NCBI GenBank assembly: GCA_012522445.1
Contig: JAAYKL010000105.1
Span: 1-52,147, forward strand
Length of the DNA stretch: 52,147 nucleotides
Direction: 5' to 3'
Source of the DNA: Myxococcales bacterium
GTDB lineage: Bacteria > Myxococcota_A > Polyangia > JAAYKL01
Both the position numbers and the translations under genes were made by a program. The notes below the pieces were generated by a model. That model saw nothing but the letters and a program-made list of their open reading frames with translations. It did not search any database and was not told the origin of the DNA. How positions within the stretch are numbered: the stretch's first letter is position 1; each line of letters opens with the position of its first letter. Positions 8,099 to 16,331 of the stretch are shown here, piece by piece.

Positions 8099-8544
8099 GG
8101 GCGGTGGTGCAGCGGGTGTCGCGGGCCGAGGTCTCCGTTGCGGGGCGCTGCGTGGGCCGCATCTCGCACGGGCTGCTCGTGTACCTGGGCATCGCCGAAG
8201 GCGACACCGACGCCGACCTGCGCTGGATGGTGGACAAAATCCTGGGTCTGCGCATCTTTGCCGACCCCCAGGGCCAGATGAACCGCGCCCTCGCCGACGT
8301 GGGCGGACAGGTGCTCTCCATCAGCCAGTTCACCCTGATGGGGGACGCGCGCAAAGGGCGGCGCCCCTCGTTTGTCGCGGCCATGCGGCCCGAGCACGCC
8401 AAGCCGATGTTCGAGCGCTTCGTGGCGCAGATGGCCCAGGGCGGCGCCGGGGATGCCTGCGGAGCGTTCGGGGCCCACATGCACGTCGACGCGGTCAACG
8501 ACGGTCCGGTGACCCTGCTGCTCGACTCCCGCAAATTGTTTTAA
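8095..8544 (+). CDS. D-aminoacyl-tRNA deacylase
   Basis: A 149-residue DTD-family enzyme that hydrolyses D-aminoacyl-tRNA and mischarged glycyl-tRNA, protecting translation. It starts MRAVVQRVSRAEV as usual for the family. The SQFTL motif near residue 82, which carries the active-site threonine, and the DGPVT motif near residue 140, the Gly-cisPro element, are both intact. Length is normal (about 145-150). The ATG overlaps the stop of the Cys-ladder gene by four bases, indicating translational coupling. Confidence 0.95.
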   Translation: MRAVVQRVSRAEVSVAGRCVGRISHGLLVYLGIAEGDTDADLRWMVDKILGLRIFADPQGQMNRALADVGGQVLSISQFTLMGDARKGRRPSFVAAMRPEHAKPMFERFVAQMAQGGAGDACGAFGAHMHVDAVNDGPVTLLLDSRKLF

Positions 8545-8602
8545 AACCAGAGAAGATGGCCTTGGCGCGACCGAGCGTGGCCGCCACTTGACCGGGTGGA
8601 CC

Positions 8603-9181
8603 TCAGCCCGAGTGGGTGCGCGGGGCGTTGTTTTTGCGGCGTCGGCTGCGCGCTGAGCGGCTGGTGCCACCGCCCGGGGGAGGCGCTGTTTGCACATTGC
8701 CCGCGTGCTGCGGGTTGCGCTGGCGCTTCTTTTTGCTGCGGGTGTTGCCCTGGCCCTGGTGGCGCTGCTGGTGCACCGCGTGGAGCGTCATGTCGGTGTA
8801 GCCCAGGGTGCCGCTCATGTAGGCGTCGGCGGCGCGTTGGGCGCTGGCGGGATCCGGATCGTCTTCGTCGTCGTAATCGTCGTCGTAATCGCTGGACACC
8901 GCAGGCAGCACCGACACCGGGGCGCGGGCGGCCAAACCCAAGGAGGCGCGCAGGGGCGCGGGTTGGTCGGCGATCCAGGAGATGATGCCGCGTTCGATGA
9001 GATCGGCGAGCAGCACAGCCGGCGCTAAGTTGGCTTTGCCGGCGGCACGGTGCAGCACCGCGTCGAGGGTGCGCGCCAAATCCGGGGGGATGCGATATGC
9101 GGGCAGGGCCGCGTCGGGGAGGAGATCGGGGGTGTCCAGTTGGGACAACGATTGCAGTTGCGCTAAAATTTGTTGTTTCAT
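8603..9181 (-). CDS. Hypothetical protein with acidic patch and basic tail
   Basis: A 192-residue protein I do not recognise. The N-terminal 75 residues look helical, with IPPDLARTLDAVLHRAAG followed by LLADLIERGIISWI. A strongly acidic stretch (YDDDYDDEDD) lies near residue 100, and the last 50 residues are very basic and low in complexity (RSKKKRQRN, SARSRRRKNN), a tail that could bind nucleic acid. No signal peptide or membrane helix is seen. It lies convergent to dtd and about 100 bases downstream of comEC in the same direction, so it could be read through from comEC. Confidence 0.65.
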   Translation of the reverse strand: MKQQILAQLQSLSQLDTPDLLPDAALPAYRIPPDLARTLDAVLHRAAGKANLAPAVLLADLIERGIISWIADQPAPLRASLGLAARAPVSVLPAVSSDYDDDYDDEDDPDPASAQRAADAYMSGTLGYTDMTLHAVHQQRHQGQGNTRSKKKRQRNPQHAGNVQTAPPPGGGTSRSARSRRRKNNAPRTHSG

Positions 9182-9282
9182 TTTTGCTTCTCTACGGAAT
9201 CTGAAGATGCCCGCTCCGTGGATGTTGGGAGCGCGTCGCCGTTGAGCCCGGCGAACCGAGATGGGCCATCTTTAACGGACAT

Positions 9283-11775
9283 TTATTCAGTTGGCAACAC
9301 ATAAGCCCGCCCGTCTGCGCCTTTTTGCGCCCCCATGTGGCATCGCCCGTTGCGCACCGTGAGCCGCACCGCGCCGTGTTGATCGGTGCGCCACAACCCC
9401 ACTGCCGCGGCCGCCAAATTCTCTCGCACCTCTGCGTGGGGAAAGCCGTAGCGGTTAAACGGCCCCAAGCTCGCCACCGCCCACTGCGGCGCCACCGCCG
9501 CCAAGAACGCACGCGACGTGGAGCTGCGGCTGCCGTGATGCCCGGCCTTGAGCACGTGGGCGCGCACATCGACGCCCTCGCGCAGCAAAATCGCCTCGCC
9601 CGCGGCGCTCAGATCGCCGGTGAGCAACACCGAGATGCCCTGGTAGCGCAACCGCAACACAATCGACGAGTCGTTGGCCGAGAGGCCCTCCAGCCACTGC
9701 GGCGCGGCACAGGGATGCAACACCGCCACCTGCACCCCGGACACGTCGCGCTCGCCGCACATGTCGCGAGGCGTCACCACGGGCGTGCCCGGCGCCTCCA
9801 CCGCCGTCATGAGCGCGGCGAAGGCCTCGGTAGATTCGCGGTGTCGCGCCACATCGGGATCGAGCATGAGGTAGCGCCCCACTTCGATGTGCTGCGCGAT
9901 GCGGGGCATGCCCGCGATGTGATCCGGGTCGAAGTGGGTCAGCACCACTGTGTCCAGTCGGCGCACGCCGAGCCCCGCCAAGATGGGCGCCAAGTGCTCT
10001 TCGCCGATGTCCTTGGCCGCGGTGCCCCCGGCGTCCACGAGCCAATGCCGACCGTCGGGAAAGGTGATGAGCGTGCTGTCCCCCTGGCCCACGTCGAGGA
10101 AGTCGATGGTGAGCGCGCCCGGTTGCGGTACCTGGCGCACCCACGGCTGCAAGAAGAGCAACCCCGCACAGGCCAGCGTCACCGACGACAAGCCCAGCCG
10201 CCAGCGGCGCCGCACCAGCGCCAGCATCCCCGCCGAGCAACACAGCGCCAGCGCCAAGGGCAACGCCCCCGCAATGATCGGCAACGGGCTCACGCGGGCA
10301 AAGGCGAACAGCGCGCCTTCGAAGATCGCCAGCAGCCACTGCACCGGCGCGAGCAGCACCGGGGCCGCCGCGGGGAACGCCGTGCCCAACAGCGCCGCCC
10401 CCATCAGCGCGGGCATGAGCAAGGCGGAGGTCAGCGGGATGAGCACCATGTTAAAGAAGACAGCGGTCAGGGGCAGGGCGCCGAAGTGCCAAGCCGCAAT
10501 GGGACCGGTCACCGCGCAGGCCACGACATTGGTGTGCCACAGCGGGTACAGGCGTTGTGTGGTCCAGCGCTTCAGGCGGGCCCCGAGGCGCTCTGCGGGC
10601 GTCGATGTTGGCGTCGGGTGCATGGCGGCGGCAAACAGCGTGCGGGCGCTCTGCGGGGCGAAGATCAAGAAGCCGACAATGGCGCCAAAGGAGAGCTGAA
10701 AGCCCGGCGAAAACAACTGCTGCGGATCCGCGACCAAGAGCAAAATGGCCGCCAGAGACACCGACTCCGCTCCGGAAGCGCGCCGCGACAATACGGTGCC
10801 GAGCAGGACGCACACCGACATCGTCAACGCCCGCAACACCGGGGCGCGTCCACCGGTGAGCAGCGCGAAGTAGGCCAGGGCCGGGATGGTGATGATCGCG
10901 GCAATGGCGCCGGGCCAACAGCGCGACGTCAACGCGGGAATGCGCCGCAATCCCCACAGCACGGCGGCGTAGCAGAGCCAGGCCACAATGCCCAGGTGCA
11001 GGCCGCTCACCGCCACCAGGTGACTCGTGCCGGTTTGGCGCAGGGCCTTTCTTTGCGGTTGCGTCAGGGCGCTGGATTCGCCGAGCACCAACGCCCGGGC
11101 CAATCGCGCCGCGTCGTCTCCCAAGTGCGCGGCAAACAGCCGGCGCAGGTGCTGCCGGTGTTGCACCAACCGAGGCTGCAGCGCGTCTTCGGCGTCCAGG
11201 CGCAGCACGCCGTTTCGCTGGGCGCGACCAAACAGCGCGACGCTGCGATGTCCGGCCGTCACCGCACCGGGGTTGCGATAATCGTGAAACCGCGACACCC
11301 GTGCCAGCACGCGCACCCGTGCCCCCGGCGACAGCAACGCGCTGTCCGATGCCGCCGTTGGCAATGCGCTGTCCGGACCCTCGATCGACAAAAACAGCGG
11401 GACGCGCAACGGCATCATGGGCGGCACATCCTTGCCCGTCAGACACGCAGAGATGGCCTCGGTGTGAAGCCAGACCGTGGTGGTGGTGCCGTCTACATGT
11501 GGTGGCGCGGTAGCGGAGCCGTCCACCACACGTAGACATGGCGCATCAATGTTTGTTACGTCGCCGGTGGGCAGAGAACACGACAGAGAAACCCCCACTG
11601 CCCACCCACACACCCCCGTCCAGCGCCGTGGCCATCGATACAAACCCTTGCACAACCAACCCAGGGCCAGCCACAAACACGCAACGGGTAGTGCCATGCG
11701 ACCGATCATCGGCACATGCGCTCCCACCATCACGCCGGCGATCAATGCCACCGCCATGACGGGTAGCCAAAACAT
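9283..11775 (-). CDS. ComEC/Rec2 family DNA-uptake channel
   Basis: An 830-residue inner-membrane protein. Residues 1-200 form the N-terminal membrane/OB-like part. About 225-520 form the Competence domain, with the family phrase SHLVAVSGLHLGIVAWL and many hydrophobic helices. The C-terminal part (about 570-830) is a metallo-beta-lactamase-like domain with VGQGDSTLI, LTHFDPDHIAG and KAGHHGS. The metal-binding HxDxDH pattern is kept, so the nuclease-like site may be active. ComEC carries single-stranded DNA into the cytoplasm during natural transformation. No other competence gene is present nearby; comEC is often solitary. The ATG at 11775 has only a weak ribosome-binding site. Confidence 0.93.
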   Translation of the reverse strand: MFWLPVMAVALIAGVMVGAHVPMIGRMALPVACLWLALGWLCKGLYRWPRRWTGVCGWAVGVSLSCSLPTGDVTNIDAPCLRVVDGSATAPPHVDGTTTTVWLHTEAISACLTGKDVPPMMPLRVPLFLSIEGPDSALPTAASDSALLSPGARVRVLARVSRFHDYRNPGAVTAGHRSVALFGRAQRNGVLRLDAEDALQPRLVQHRQHLRRLFAAHLGDDAARLARALVLGESSALTQPQRKALRQTGTSHLVAVSGLHLGIVAWLCYAAVLWGLRRIPALTSRCWPGAIAAIITIPALAYFALLTGGRAPVLRALTMSVCVLLGTVLSRRASGAESVSLAAILLLVADPQQLFSPGFQLSFGAIVGFLIFAPQSARTLFAAAMHPTPTSTPAERLGARLKRWTTQRLYPLWHTNVVACAVTGPIAAWHFGALPLTAVFFNMVLIPLTSALLMPALMGAALLGTAFPAAAPVLLAPVQWLLAIFEGALFAFARVSPLPIIAGALPLALALCCSAGMLALVRRRWRLGLSSVTLACAGLLFLQPWVRQVPQPGALTIDFLDVGQGDSTLITFPDGRHWLVDAGGTAAKDIGEEHLAPILAGLGVRRLDTVVLTHFDPDHIAGMPRIAQHIEVGRYLMLDPDVARHRESTEAFAALMTAVEAPGTPVVTPRDMCGERDVSGVQVAVLHPCAAPQWLEGLSANDSSIVLRLRYQGISVLLTGDLSAAGEAILLREGVDVRAHVLKAGHHGSRSSTSRAFLAAVAPQWAVASLGPFNRYGFPHAEVRENLAAAAVGLWRTDQHGAVRLTVRNGRCHMGAQKGADGRAYVLPTE

Positions 11776-11986
11776 GCCCGTGGTTATTCAAGAAGCATGC
11801 CATCTTGCAACATACTGAAATCATTCGAGAACCCAGCGAGCGGAGCGGTGTTGCGCCCGGCCATTGCAGTGGCGCACCGGGCCTAAGACTGGCCGTTTGG
11901 GATCGTTGCCAGGTGTCGTCGAGATGTATGCAGACGAATGGAAACGGGTTGGTCGGGTTGGGAGAGTTGGAAAGCGTTGGGATGTA

Positions 11987-13630
11987 CTAGGGCGTGACGA
12001 CGTAGGCGGGGCCGCCGGCGGGGTTGACATCGACGGCGTACTGGTTGCTGCCCAGGCTCTTGACCTCAATATTTTTACCATCTTGGTTGGCCGAAATGGC
12101 CGAGGGCGCGGTGACCAGCACACTCAGGGGCGTGCTGTACTTTTTGCAGTCGGGGCCCGTCGCATTGGAAAAGGTAATGACGCCGTTGTTGGCCGAGGGC
12201 GTACCGCACACCGCGCGGCTCACGCGGTACTTCATGACGGTGGTGGGGGTATCCATCCACACTTGGCCCGCGTTGATTTTTTGCACCACATAGTCGAGGT
12301 GGGCCGTGTACTGCGCCAGCGTGATGTTGCCCCAGCTCGAATCGCCGACGCCGTGCAGCTCGCGGATGCCGCTGCCCTTTTGCGCGATGATGTCGTCGAG
12401 ATAGGCCTGCATGGTGTTGGAGGGGTATTTCGAGCAATTGGCATCAGAGCCACCGCGGTTTTCGTTGAAGCAGTCAAAGTTGGCCTTGAAGGGGCCCAGG
12501 CCCGGCGGGTTGGCCATGTTGGCGTTGTCGGTGCCACGGACACCAGCGCGCGCGCCGAGGTAGCCGTTGTTTTGCAAATAGGTAAGGTGGCTGTCGTTGT
12601 AGGCGTCTTCGGGGAAGACGAAGTATTCGACCTTGGTGCCGCACAGGGCCTCCAGGTTGGTCTTGGATTGCACAAACTCTGTGTGTTGGTCAGCCGTAGA
12701 ATTCGTAAGCATATTGAGGTGGTTTTGCGAGTGGTTGATGATTTCGTGGCCCGCATTGACGAGCTGCTTCAAGAAGGGACCCATTTCGCCTTCGCGTTTT
12801 TGACATGTGCCCGCGATGGCGCCAAAACCCGCGCGCAGGCCGCGGTTGGTGAGCTCTTGCCAACTGGTGCTTAGCCCCGACGTGCTGTAGTCGCAGGTGT
12901 CGTCGTGGATGATGGAGTAGGCCGCCGTGGCATTGCCGCGCCAGGTGGCGACGCCGGTCACCGAAACCGCAACGGTGTTGCTGGTGTCCACCGGGGTGCC
13001 GGTGTCGGGACTGCCGGTGTCGGGATTCGTGGGCGTCTCGGTGTCGACCACATTGCTACAGTCGTAACTCACTTTGGGGGCGCAATCATTGAGGCAGCCC
13101 AGACAGTACACGCAGTCCCAGACCTTCTTCAGCATGGCTTCCCCACCGTGGGTGGCCACGCAGCCGTCGTAGCAGGCCTGCCAATCGCTCGCGTTGTCAC
13201 AGGCCGGGTTGATGCATTCATCAAGTGCGCGGCAGGTTGCGTCGGCGTAGCAAGCATTGGAAACTGCCTCGCAGCGCCCGCCACTGCTCACGGCACAACC
13301 CCAGCACTTGCCCCAGCAGTCGCCGCTGTTGTCGCACTGCGTGTAGCCTTGGGGCGGGTTGTCGGTGTTGGTGCCCGGGTCGGAATTCCAGTTGTTATTG
13401 TTGTTGTTATTGTTGTTGTTGTTGACCGGATCCGTATTCCAATTGTTGTTATTGTTGTTGTTTGGATCTGTGTTCCAGTTGGTGTCCGGTGGATCGGTGC
13501 TACCCGGGACATTGTTATTGGCATTGTTGTTGTTTGAACCCGGCGGAAAATCGCTCGATTCATCGGAAGAACAGGCCAAGACGCCCAGTGACATCCCCAA
13601 TGCCAACCCCAGAACCAGTACGCGTTGCAT
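11987..13630 (-). CDS. Secreted lipoprotein with NodB-type polysaccharide deacetylase domain
   Basis: A 547-residue protein. The signal peptide MQRVLVLGLALGMSLGVLAC ends in a lipobox (VLAC), so it is probably a lipoprotein. It is followed by a low-complexity linker with asparagine runs of up to 11, a cysteine-rich module (about residues 90-170, with many CxxC) and a NodB-like fold (about 215-460). Deacetylase-like elements are IIHDDTCDY (the Asp-Asp motif), INHSQNH (HxxxH metal pair) and a later FPEDAYND. A C-terminal beta-domain follows. Such enzymes de-N-acetylate or trim surface polysaccharide. The ATG at 13630 is chosen because AAGGAGG precedes it and the signal peptide begins there; an earlier in-frame start would destroy the signal. 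Confidence 0.82.
   Translation of the reverse strand: MQRVLVLGLALGMSLGVLACSSDESSDFPPGSNNNNANNNVPGSTDPPDTNWNTDPNNNNNNNWNTDPVNNNNNNNNNNNWNSDPGTNTDNPPQGYTQCDNSGDCWGKCWGCAVSSGGRCEAVSNACYADATCRALDECINPACDNASDWQACYDGCVATHGGEAMLKKVWDCVYCLGCLNDCAPKVSYDCSNVVDTETPTNPDTGSPDTGTPVDTSNTVAVSVTGVATWRGNATAAYSIIHDDTCDYSTSGLSTSWQELTNRGLRAGFGAIAGTCQKREGEMGPFLKQLVNAGHEIINHSQNHLNMLTNSTADQHTEFVQSKTNLEALCGTKVEYFVFPEDAYNDSHLTYLQNNGYLGARAGVRGTDNANMANPPGLGPFKANFDCFNENRGGSDANCSKYPSNTMQAYLDDIIAQKGSGIRELHGVGDSSWGNITLAQYTAHLDYVVQKINAGQVWMDTPTTVMKYRVSRAVCGTPSANNGVITFSNATGPDCKKYSTPLSVLVTAPSAISANQDGKNIEVKSLGSNQYAVDVNPAGGPAYVVTP
13390..13540 (-). repeat. AAC/AAT codon repeats encoding Asn runs
   Basis: The coding (minus) strand contains runs of AAC and AAT triplets interrupted by TGGAAT-type codons. 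They encode Asn-rich linkers of 3 to 11 residues separated by WNTDP or WNSDP. The triplet nature keeps the frame when copy number changes, so linker length could vary without loss of the protein. Confidence 0.75.
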
Positions 13631-13705
13631 GATAAGCCTCCTTGCTTTGGCAGGTTGTGATGCCCGCTTAATCGGCAACGGTAGTAGATGCGGGCAACGA
13701 GCTAA

Positions 13706-13735
13706 ATTGTAACTCGCGCAGATTAAAAATGTACA
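13706..13735 (-). promoter_or_regulatory. Candidate sigma70-type promoter for the deacetylase lipoprotein
   Basis: Read on the minus strand: TGTACA, an 18-base spacer, then TACAAT. The -10 is five of six to consensus and the -35 four of six. It lies about 75 bases before the ATG at 13630. Confidence 0.4.
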
Positions 13736-13976
13736 TGATTCTGGCGTTTTCAGCCCTTTTATCCCCCAAAATCCAAAATAATTCCGGCGAAACAAAGAAT
13801 TTTCCGCCAGCACAAAACTGCCGCCCTGGGGCAATTCATTGCCTTTGTGGGCAATCCGCTCTTTTTACCGGAATCCATTTTCAGGATCCGCTGATCGCTA
13901 ACCCAAGAACGGAATCGCTTCTCGCGGATTTTTGGCGGCCCATGCCAAAACCGATGGGCACTGCGAATGTCATTGC

Positions 13977-14013
13977 GCACATAAAATGTGCACAACCTGC
14001 ATACAATGTGTAT
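13977..14013. promoter_or_regulatory. Tandem dyad operators (candidate)
   Basis: GCACAT-AAA-ATGTGC at 13977-13991 is a perfect 6-bp-arm dyad, and ATACA-ATG-TGTAT at 14001-14013 is a perfect 5-bp-arm dyad. Centres are 23 bases apart, about two helical turns. The arrangement fits a regulator binding twice on one face of DNA upstream of the acyl-CoA synthetase operon. The regulator is unknown. Confidence 0.4.
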
Positions 14014-14145
14014 ACAAAATGACGCGAGGTAAAACGAAACGATCATTGGGGCTTTGCAGCGTCAAATAAATAGTTTATGCCTTGTTTGTCGCAGGGATTC
14101 GGCAGCACCAAAAAAGGTTGTGACCGACCGTTTTTGCGGTTTTTT

Positions 14146-14173
14146 TTGGATCGTTCTTTGCATACTGTGTAAT
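14146..14173 (+). promoter_or_regulatory. Candidate sigma70-type promoter of the acyl-CoA synthetase operon
   Basis: TTGGAT, 16-base spacer, TGTAAT. It lies 46 bases before the ATG at 14220, leaving room for the AGGAGG ribosome site at 14210. A weak ACCG/CGGT stem followed by eight T lies just upstream at 14127-14147 and might end transcription arriving from the left. Confidence 0.45.
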
Positions 14174-14219
14174 GCGCTTTGCGCCCTGAATCGTTTCTTC
14201 GCTTGCTCCAGGAGGCTTC

Positions 14220-16331
14220 ATGCTCGACAGCTTGCTCACCCCCAAGACCATCGCGGTCATCGGTGCATCCAAAACCAAGGGCAAAGTGGGATATGAGATA
14301 TTAGATAATCTCATTAAAGACAAATTCGCAGGCACCGTGATTCCCATCAATCCCACGGCCACCGAAATCCTCGGCGTCCCCTGCTGGCACAGCCTGCCCG
14401 AGTACGGCAAGCCCATCGATTTGTCCATTGTGGTGGTGCCGGCGCCCGCGGTCTTCCAAGCCGTTAAAGACTCCGTCGCCCAACAGGCGAAAGCCGTCAT
14501 CATCATCACGGCGGGCTTCAAAGAGGTCGACGAAAAAGGCGCGGCCCTGGAGGCCGAAATCGCGCAGTACTGCAAAGAGCACGGCGTGGTCCTGCTGGGT
14601 CCCAACTGCCTGGGGCTCATCAATACGCACCACAGCATGAACGCCTCCTTTGCCAGCCACATGCCCCCCAAGGGCTCCATCTCCATCATCTCGCAGTCCG
14701 GCGCGCTGTGCACCGCCATCCTCGACTGGTGCGTGCAGCGCAACATGGGCCTGGGCAAGCTCGTGAGCATCGGCAACAAGGCCGACCTCAACGAAGTCGA
14801 TTTTATCCGCGACTTCTCGCGCGACCCCGACACCCGCGTCATCGTGGGCTATCTCGAAAACATCACCGATGGAAATGAGTTCATGACGACGGCCAAACAA
14901 GCCTCGGCCATCAAGCCCATCGTCATCTTCAAATCCGGCGTCACCCAGGCCGGTGGCAAGGCCGCCTCCTCTCACACGGGCAGCTTGGCCGGCGCCGACA
15001 TCGCCTACGGGGCCGCCTTCCGCCGCTCCGGGGTCATCCGCGCCGAGACCTTCGAAAACATGCTCGACTACGCCATCGCCTTCAGCATGCAACCGCTGCC
15101 CAAGGGCGACAACGTGGCCATCATCACCAACGCCGGTGGCCCGGGCATCATGGCCGCCGACGCCGTTGAGCTGTCGGGGCTAGCGGTGCATCCGCTGCAA
15201 CCCGAAACCGCCGCCGCCCTCATGAAAAAACTCCCGGCCGCCGCCAGCGTCAACAACCCCATCGACGTCCTGGGCGACGCCGACCCCACGCGCTACGTCG
15301 ACGCCGTCAAGGCCGCGCAAAGCGACCCCACCATCGACGCCATCATCGTCATCCTCACGCCCCAGGCCATGACCGACCCCATGGGCACGGCGCAGGCCAT
15401 CGCCGACAGCCTCGACGGCTCCACCCCCGTGCTCGCATCGTTCATGGGCGGCCTCGACGTCCACGAATCCCGGGCGCTGCTGCGCACCCTCAACATCCCC
15501 GAGTACCCCTCTCCGGAGCGCGCCGTAGACTCCCTGCGGGCCATGCGCGACTACGCCGCCTGGCTCAAGCGACCGCCGCGCATCATCACGCGCTTCCCGG
15601 TGAACCGCCGCCGCGTCGAGCGCATCCTCAGCCGCCACACCAAGACCCGGCAGCTCCAGCTCGGCGAAGCCTCGGCCAAGGCCATCCTCAAGGCCTACGA
15701 CTTCAACGTCCCCGACGGCGACATCGTCTCTTCCAGCGCCGACGCTGTAGCCCTGGCGCGCCAAATCGGTTTCCCCGTGGCCATGAAAATCGCCTCCCCG
15801 GACATCATCCACAAATCCGATATGGGCGGGGTCAAGCTCAACTTAAACAACGCTTCGGCCGTCGAAGACGCCTACGACCTCATGATGCTCCGCATGCGCC
15901 AACGCGCCCCCGGTGCCCGCATTGAGGGCGTCTACATCGAGCAAATGTGTCCCAAGGGCCGCGAGGTCATCCTCGGCGTGACGCGCGATCCGCAGTTCGG
16001 CCCCATGCTGATGTTCGGCTTGGGCGGCATCTTCGTCGAAGTCATGAAAGATGTAACCTTCAACATCGCGCCCATCACCCAAGACGAAGCCATGCAAATG
16101 CTGCAGAGCACCAAGTCCTACGAACTCCTCAAAGGCGTCCGCGGACAGGCGCAGGTCGACATGGTGGCCATCGCCGATGCCCTGCAGCGCATCAGCCAAC
16201 TCGTCACCGAGTTTCCGCAAATCGCCGAGATGGACATCAACCCCTTTATGGTCGGGCGCGTGGGTGAAATTTCCGTCGCGGCCGACGCGCGCATTACGCT
16301 TTCTGGAGATGATGAGGTGCCCCATGTCTGA
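14220..16331 (+). CDS. ADP-forming acetate/acyl-CoA synthetase, fused alpha-beta
   Basis: A 703-residue acyl-CoA synthetase (NDP-forming), which interconverts acyl-CoA, ADP and phosphate with free acid, CoA and ATP. The order is a CoA-binding Rossmann domain (about 1-130, IAVIGAS), succinyl-CoA-ligase-like domains with SQSGALC and the phospho-histidine region SSHTGSLAG (about 245-255), then an ATP-grasp domain (about 480-700) with IGFPVAMKI and HKSDMGGVKLNL. All elements of a single-chain enzyme are present. AGGAGG stands 5 bases before the ATG. The stop overlaps the next gene by 8 bases, so the two enzymes should be made together; both handle acyl-CoA thioester energy. Confidence 0.92.
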   Translation: MLDSLLTPKTIAVIGASKTKGKVGYEILDNLIKDKFAGTVIPINPTATEILGVPCWHSLPEYGKPIDLSIVVVPAPAVFQAVKDSVAQQAKAVIIITAGFKEVDEKGAALEAEIAQYCKEHGVVLLGPNCLGLINTHHSMNASFASHMPPKGSISIISQSGALCTAILDWCVQRNMGLGKLVSIGNKADLNEVDFIRDFSRDPDTRVIVGYLENITDGNEFMTTAKQASAIKPIVIFKSGVTQAGGKAASSHTGSLAGADIAYGAAFRRSGVIRAETFENMLDYAIAFSMQPLPKGDNVAIITNAGGPGIMAADAVELSGLAVHPLQPETAAALMKKLPAAASVNNPIDVLGDADPTRYVDAVKAAQSDPTIDAIIVILTPQAMTDPMGTAQAIADSLDGSTPVLASFMGGLDVHESRALLRTLNIPEYPSPERAVDSLRAMRDYAAWLKRPPRIITRFPVNRRRVERILSRHTKTRQLQLGEASAKAILKAYDFNVPDGDIVSSSADAVALARQIGFPVAMKIASPDIIHKSDMGGVKLNLNNASAVEDAYDLMMLRMRQRAPGARIEGVYIEQMCPKGREVILGVTRDPQFGPMLMFGLGGIFVEVMKDVTFNIAPITQDEAMQMLQSTKSYELLKGVRGQAQVDMVAIADALQRISQLVTEFPQIAEMDINPFMVGRVGEISVAADARITLSGDDEVPHV

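Larger units (their letters stand above)
13631..14219. other. Divergent promoter region, no gene
   Basis: About 590 AT-richer bases between the deacetylase lipoprotein and the acyl-CoA synthetase operon. Candidate promoters point both ways (13706-13735 leftward, 14146-14173 rightward) and two dyads lie at 13977-13991 and 14001-14013. Open frames crossing it on either strand lack ribosome-binding sites and protein-like composition. Confidence 0.6.

Noticed and set aside
9325..11535. Long open frame of 736 codons opposite comEC
   Set aside because: It is the antisense shadow of comEC: Arg/His/Gly/Gln-rich, no ribosome site, no known motif, while the other strand has all ComEC domains.
13729..14046. 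Two 95-97 codon frames in the divergent region
   Set aside because: They overlap each other on opposite strands, lack ribosome sites and lie over the predicted promoter and dyads.
14127..14148. Intrinsic terminator ACCG-TTTTTG-CGGT with eight T
   Set aside because: A stem of four base pairs is too short to be a confident terminator, and no gene ends just before it.
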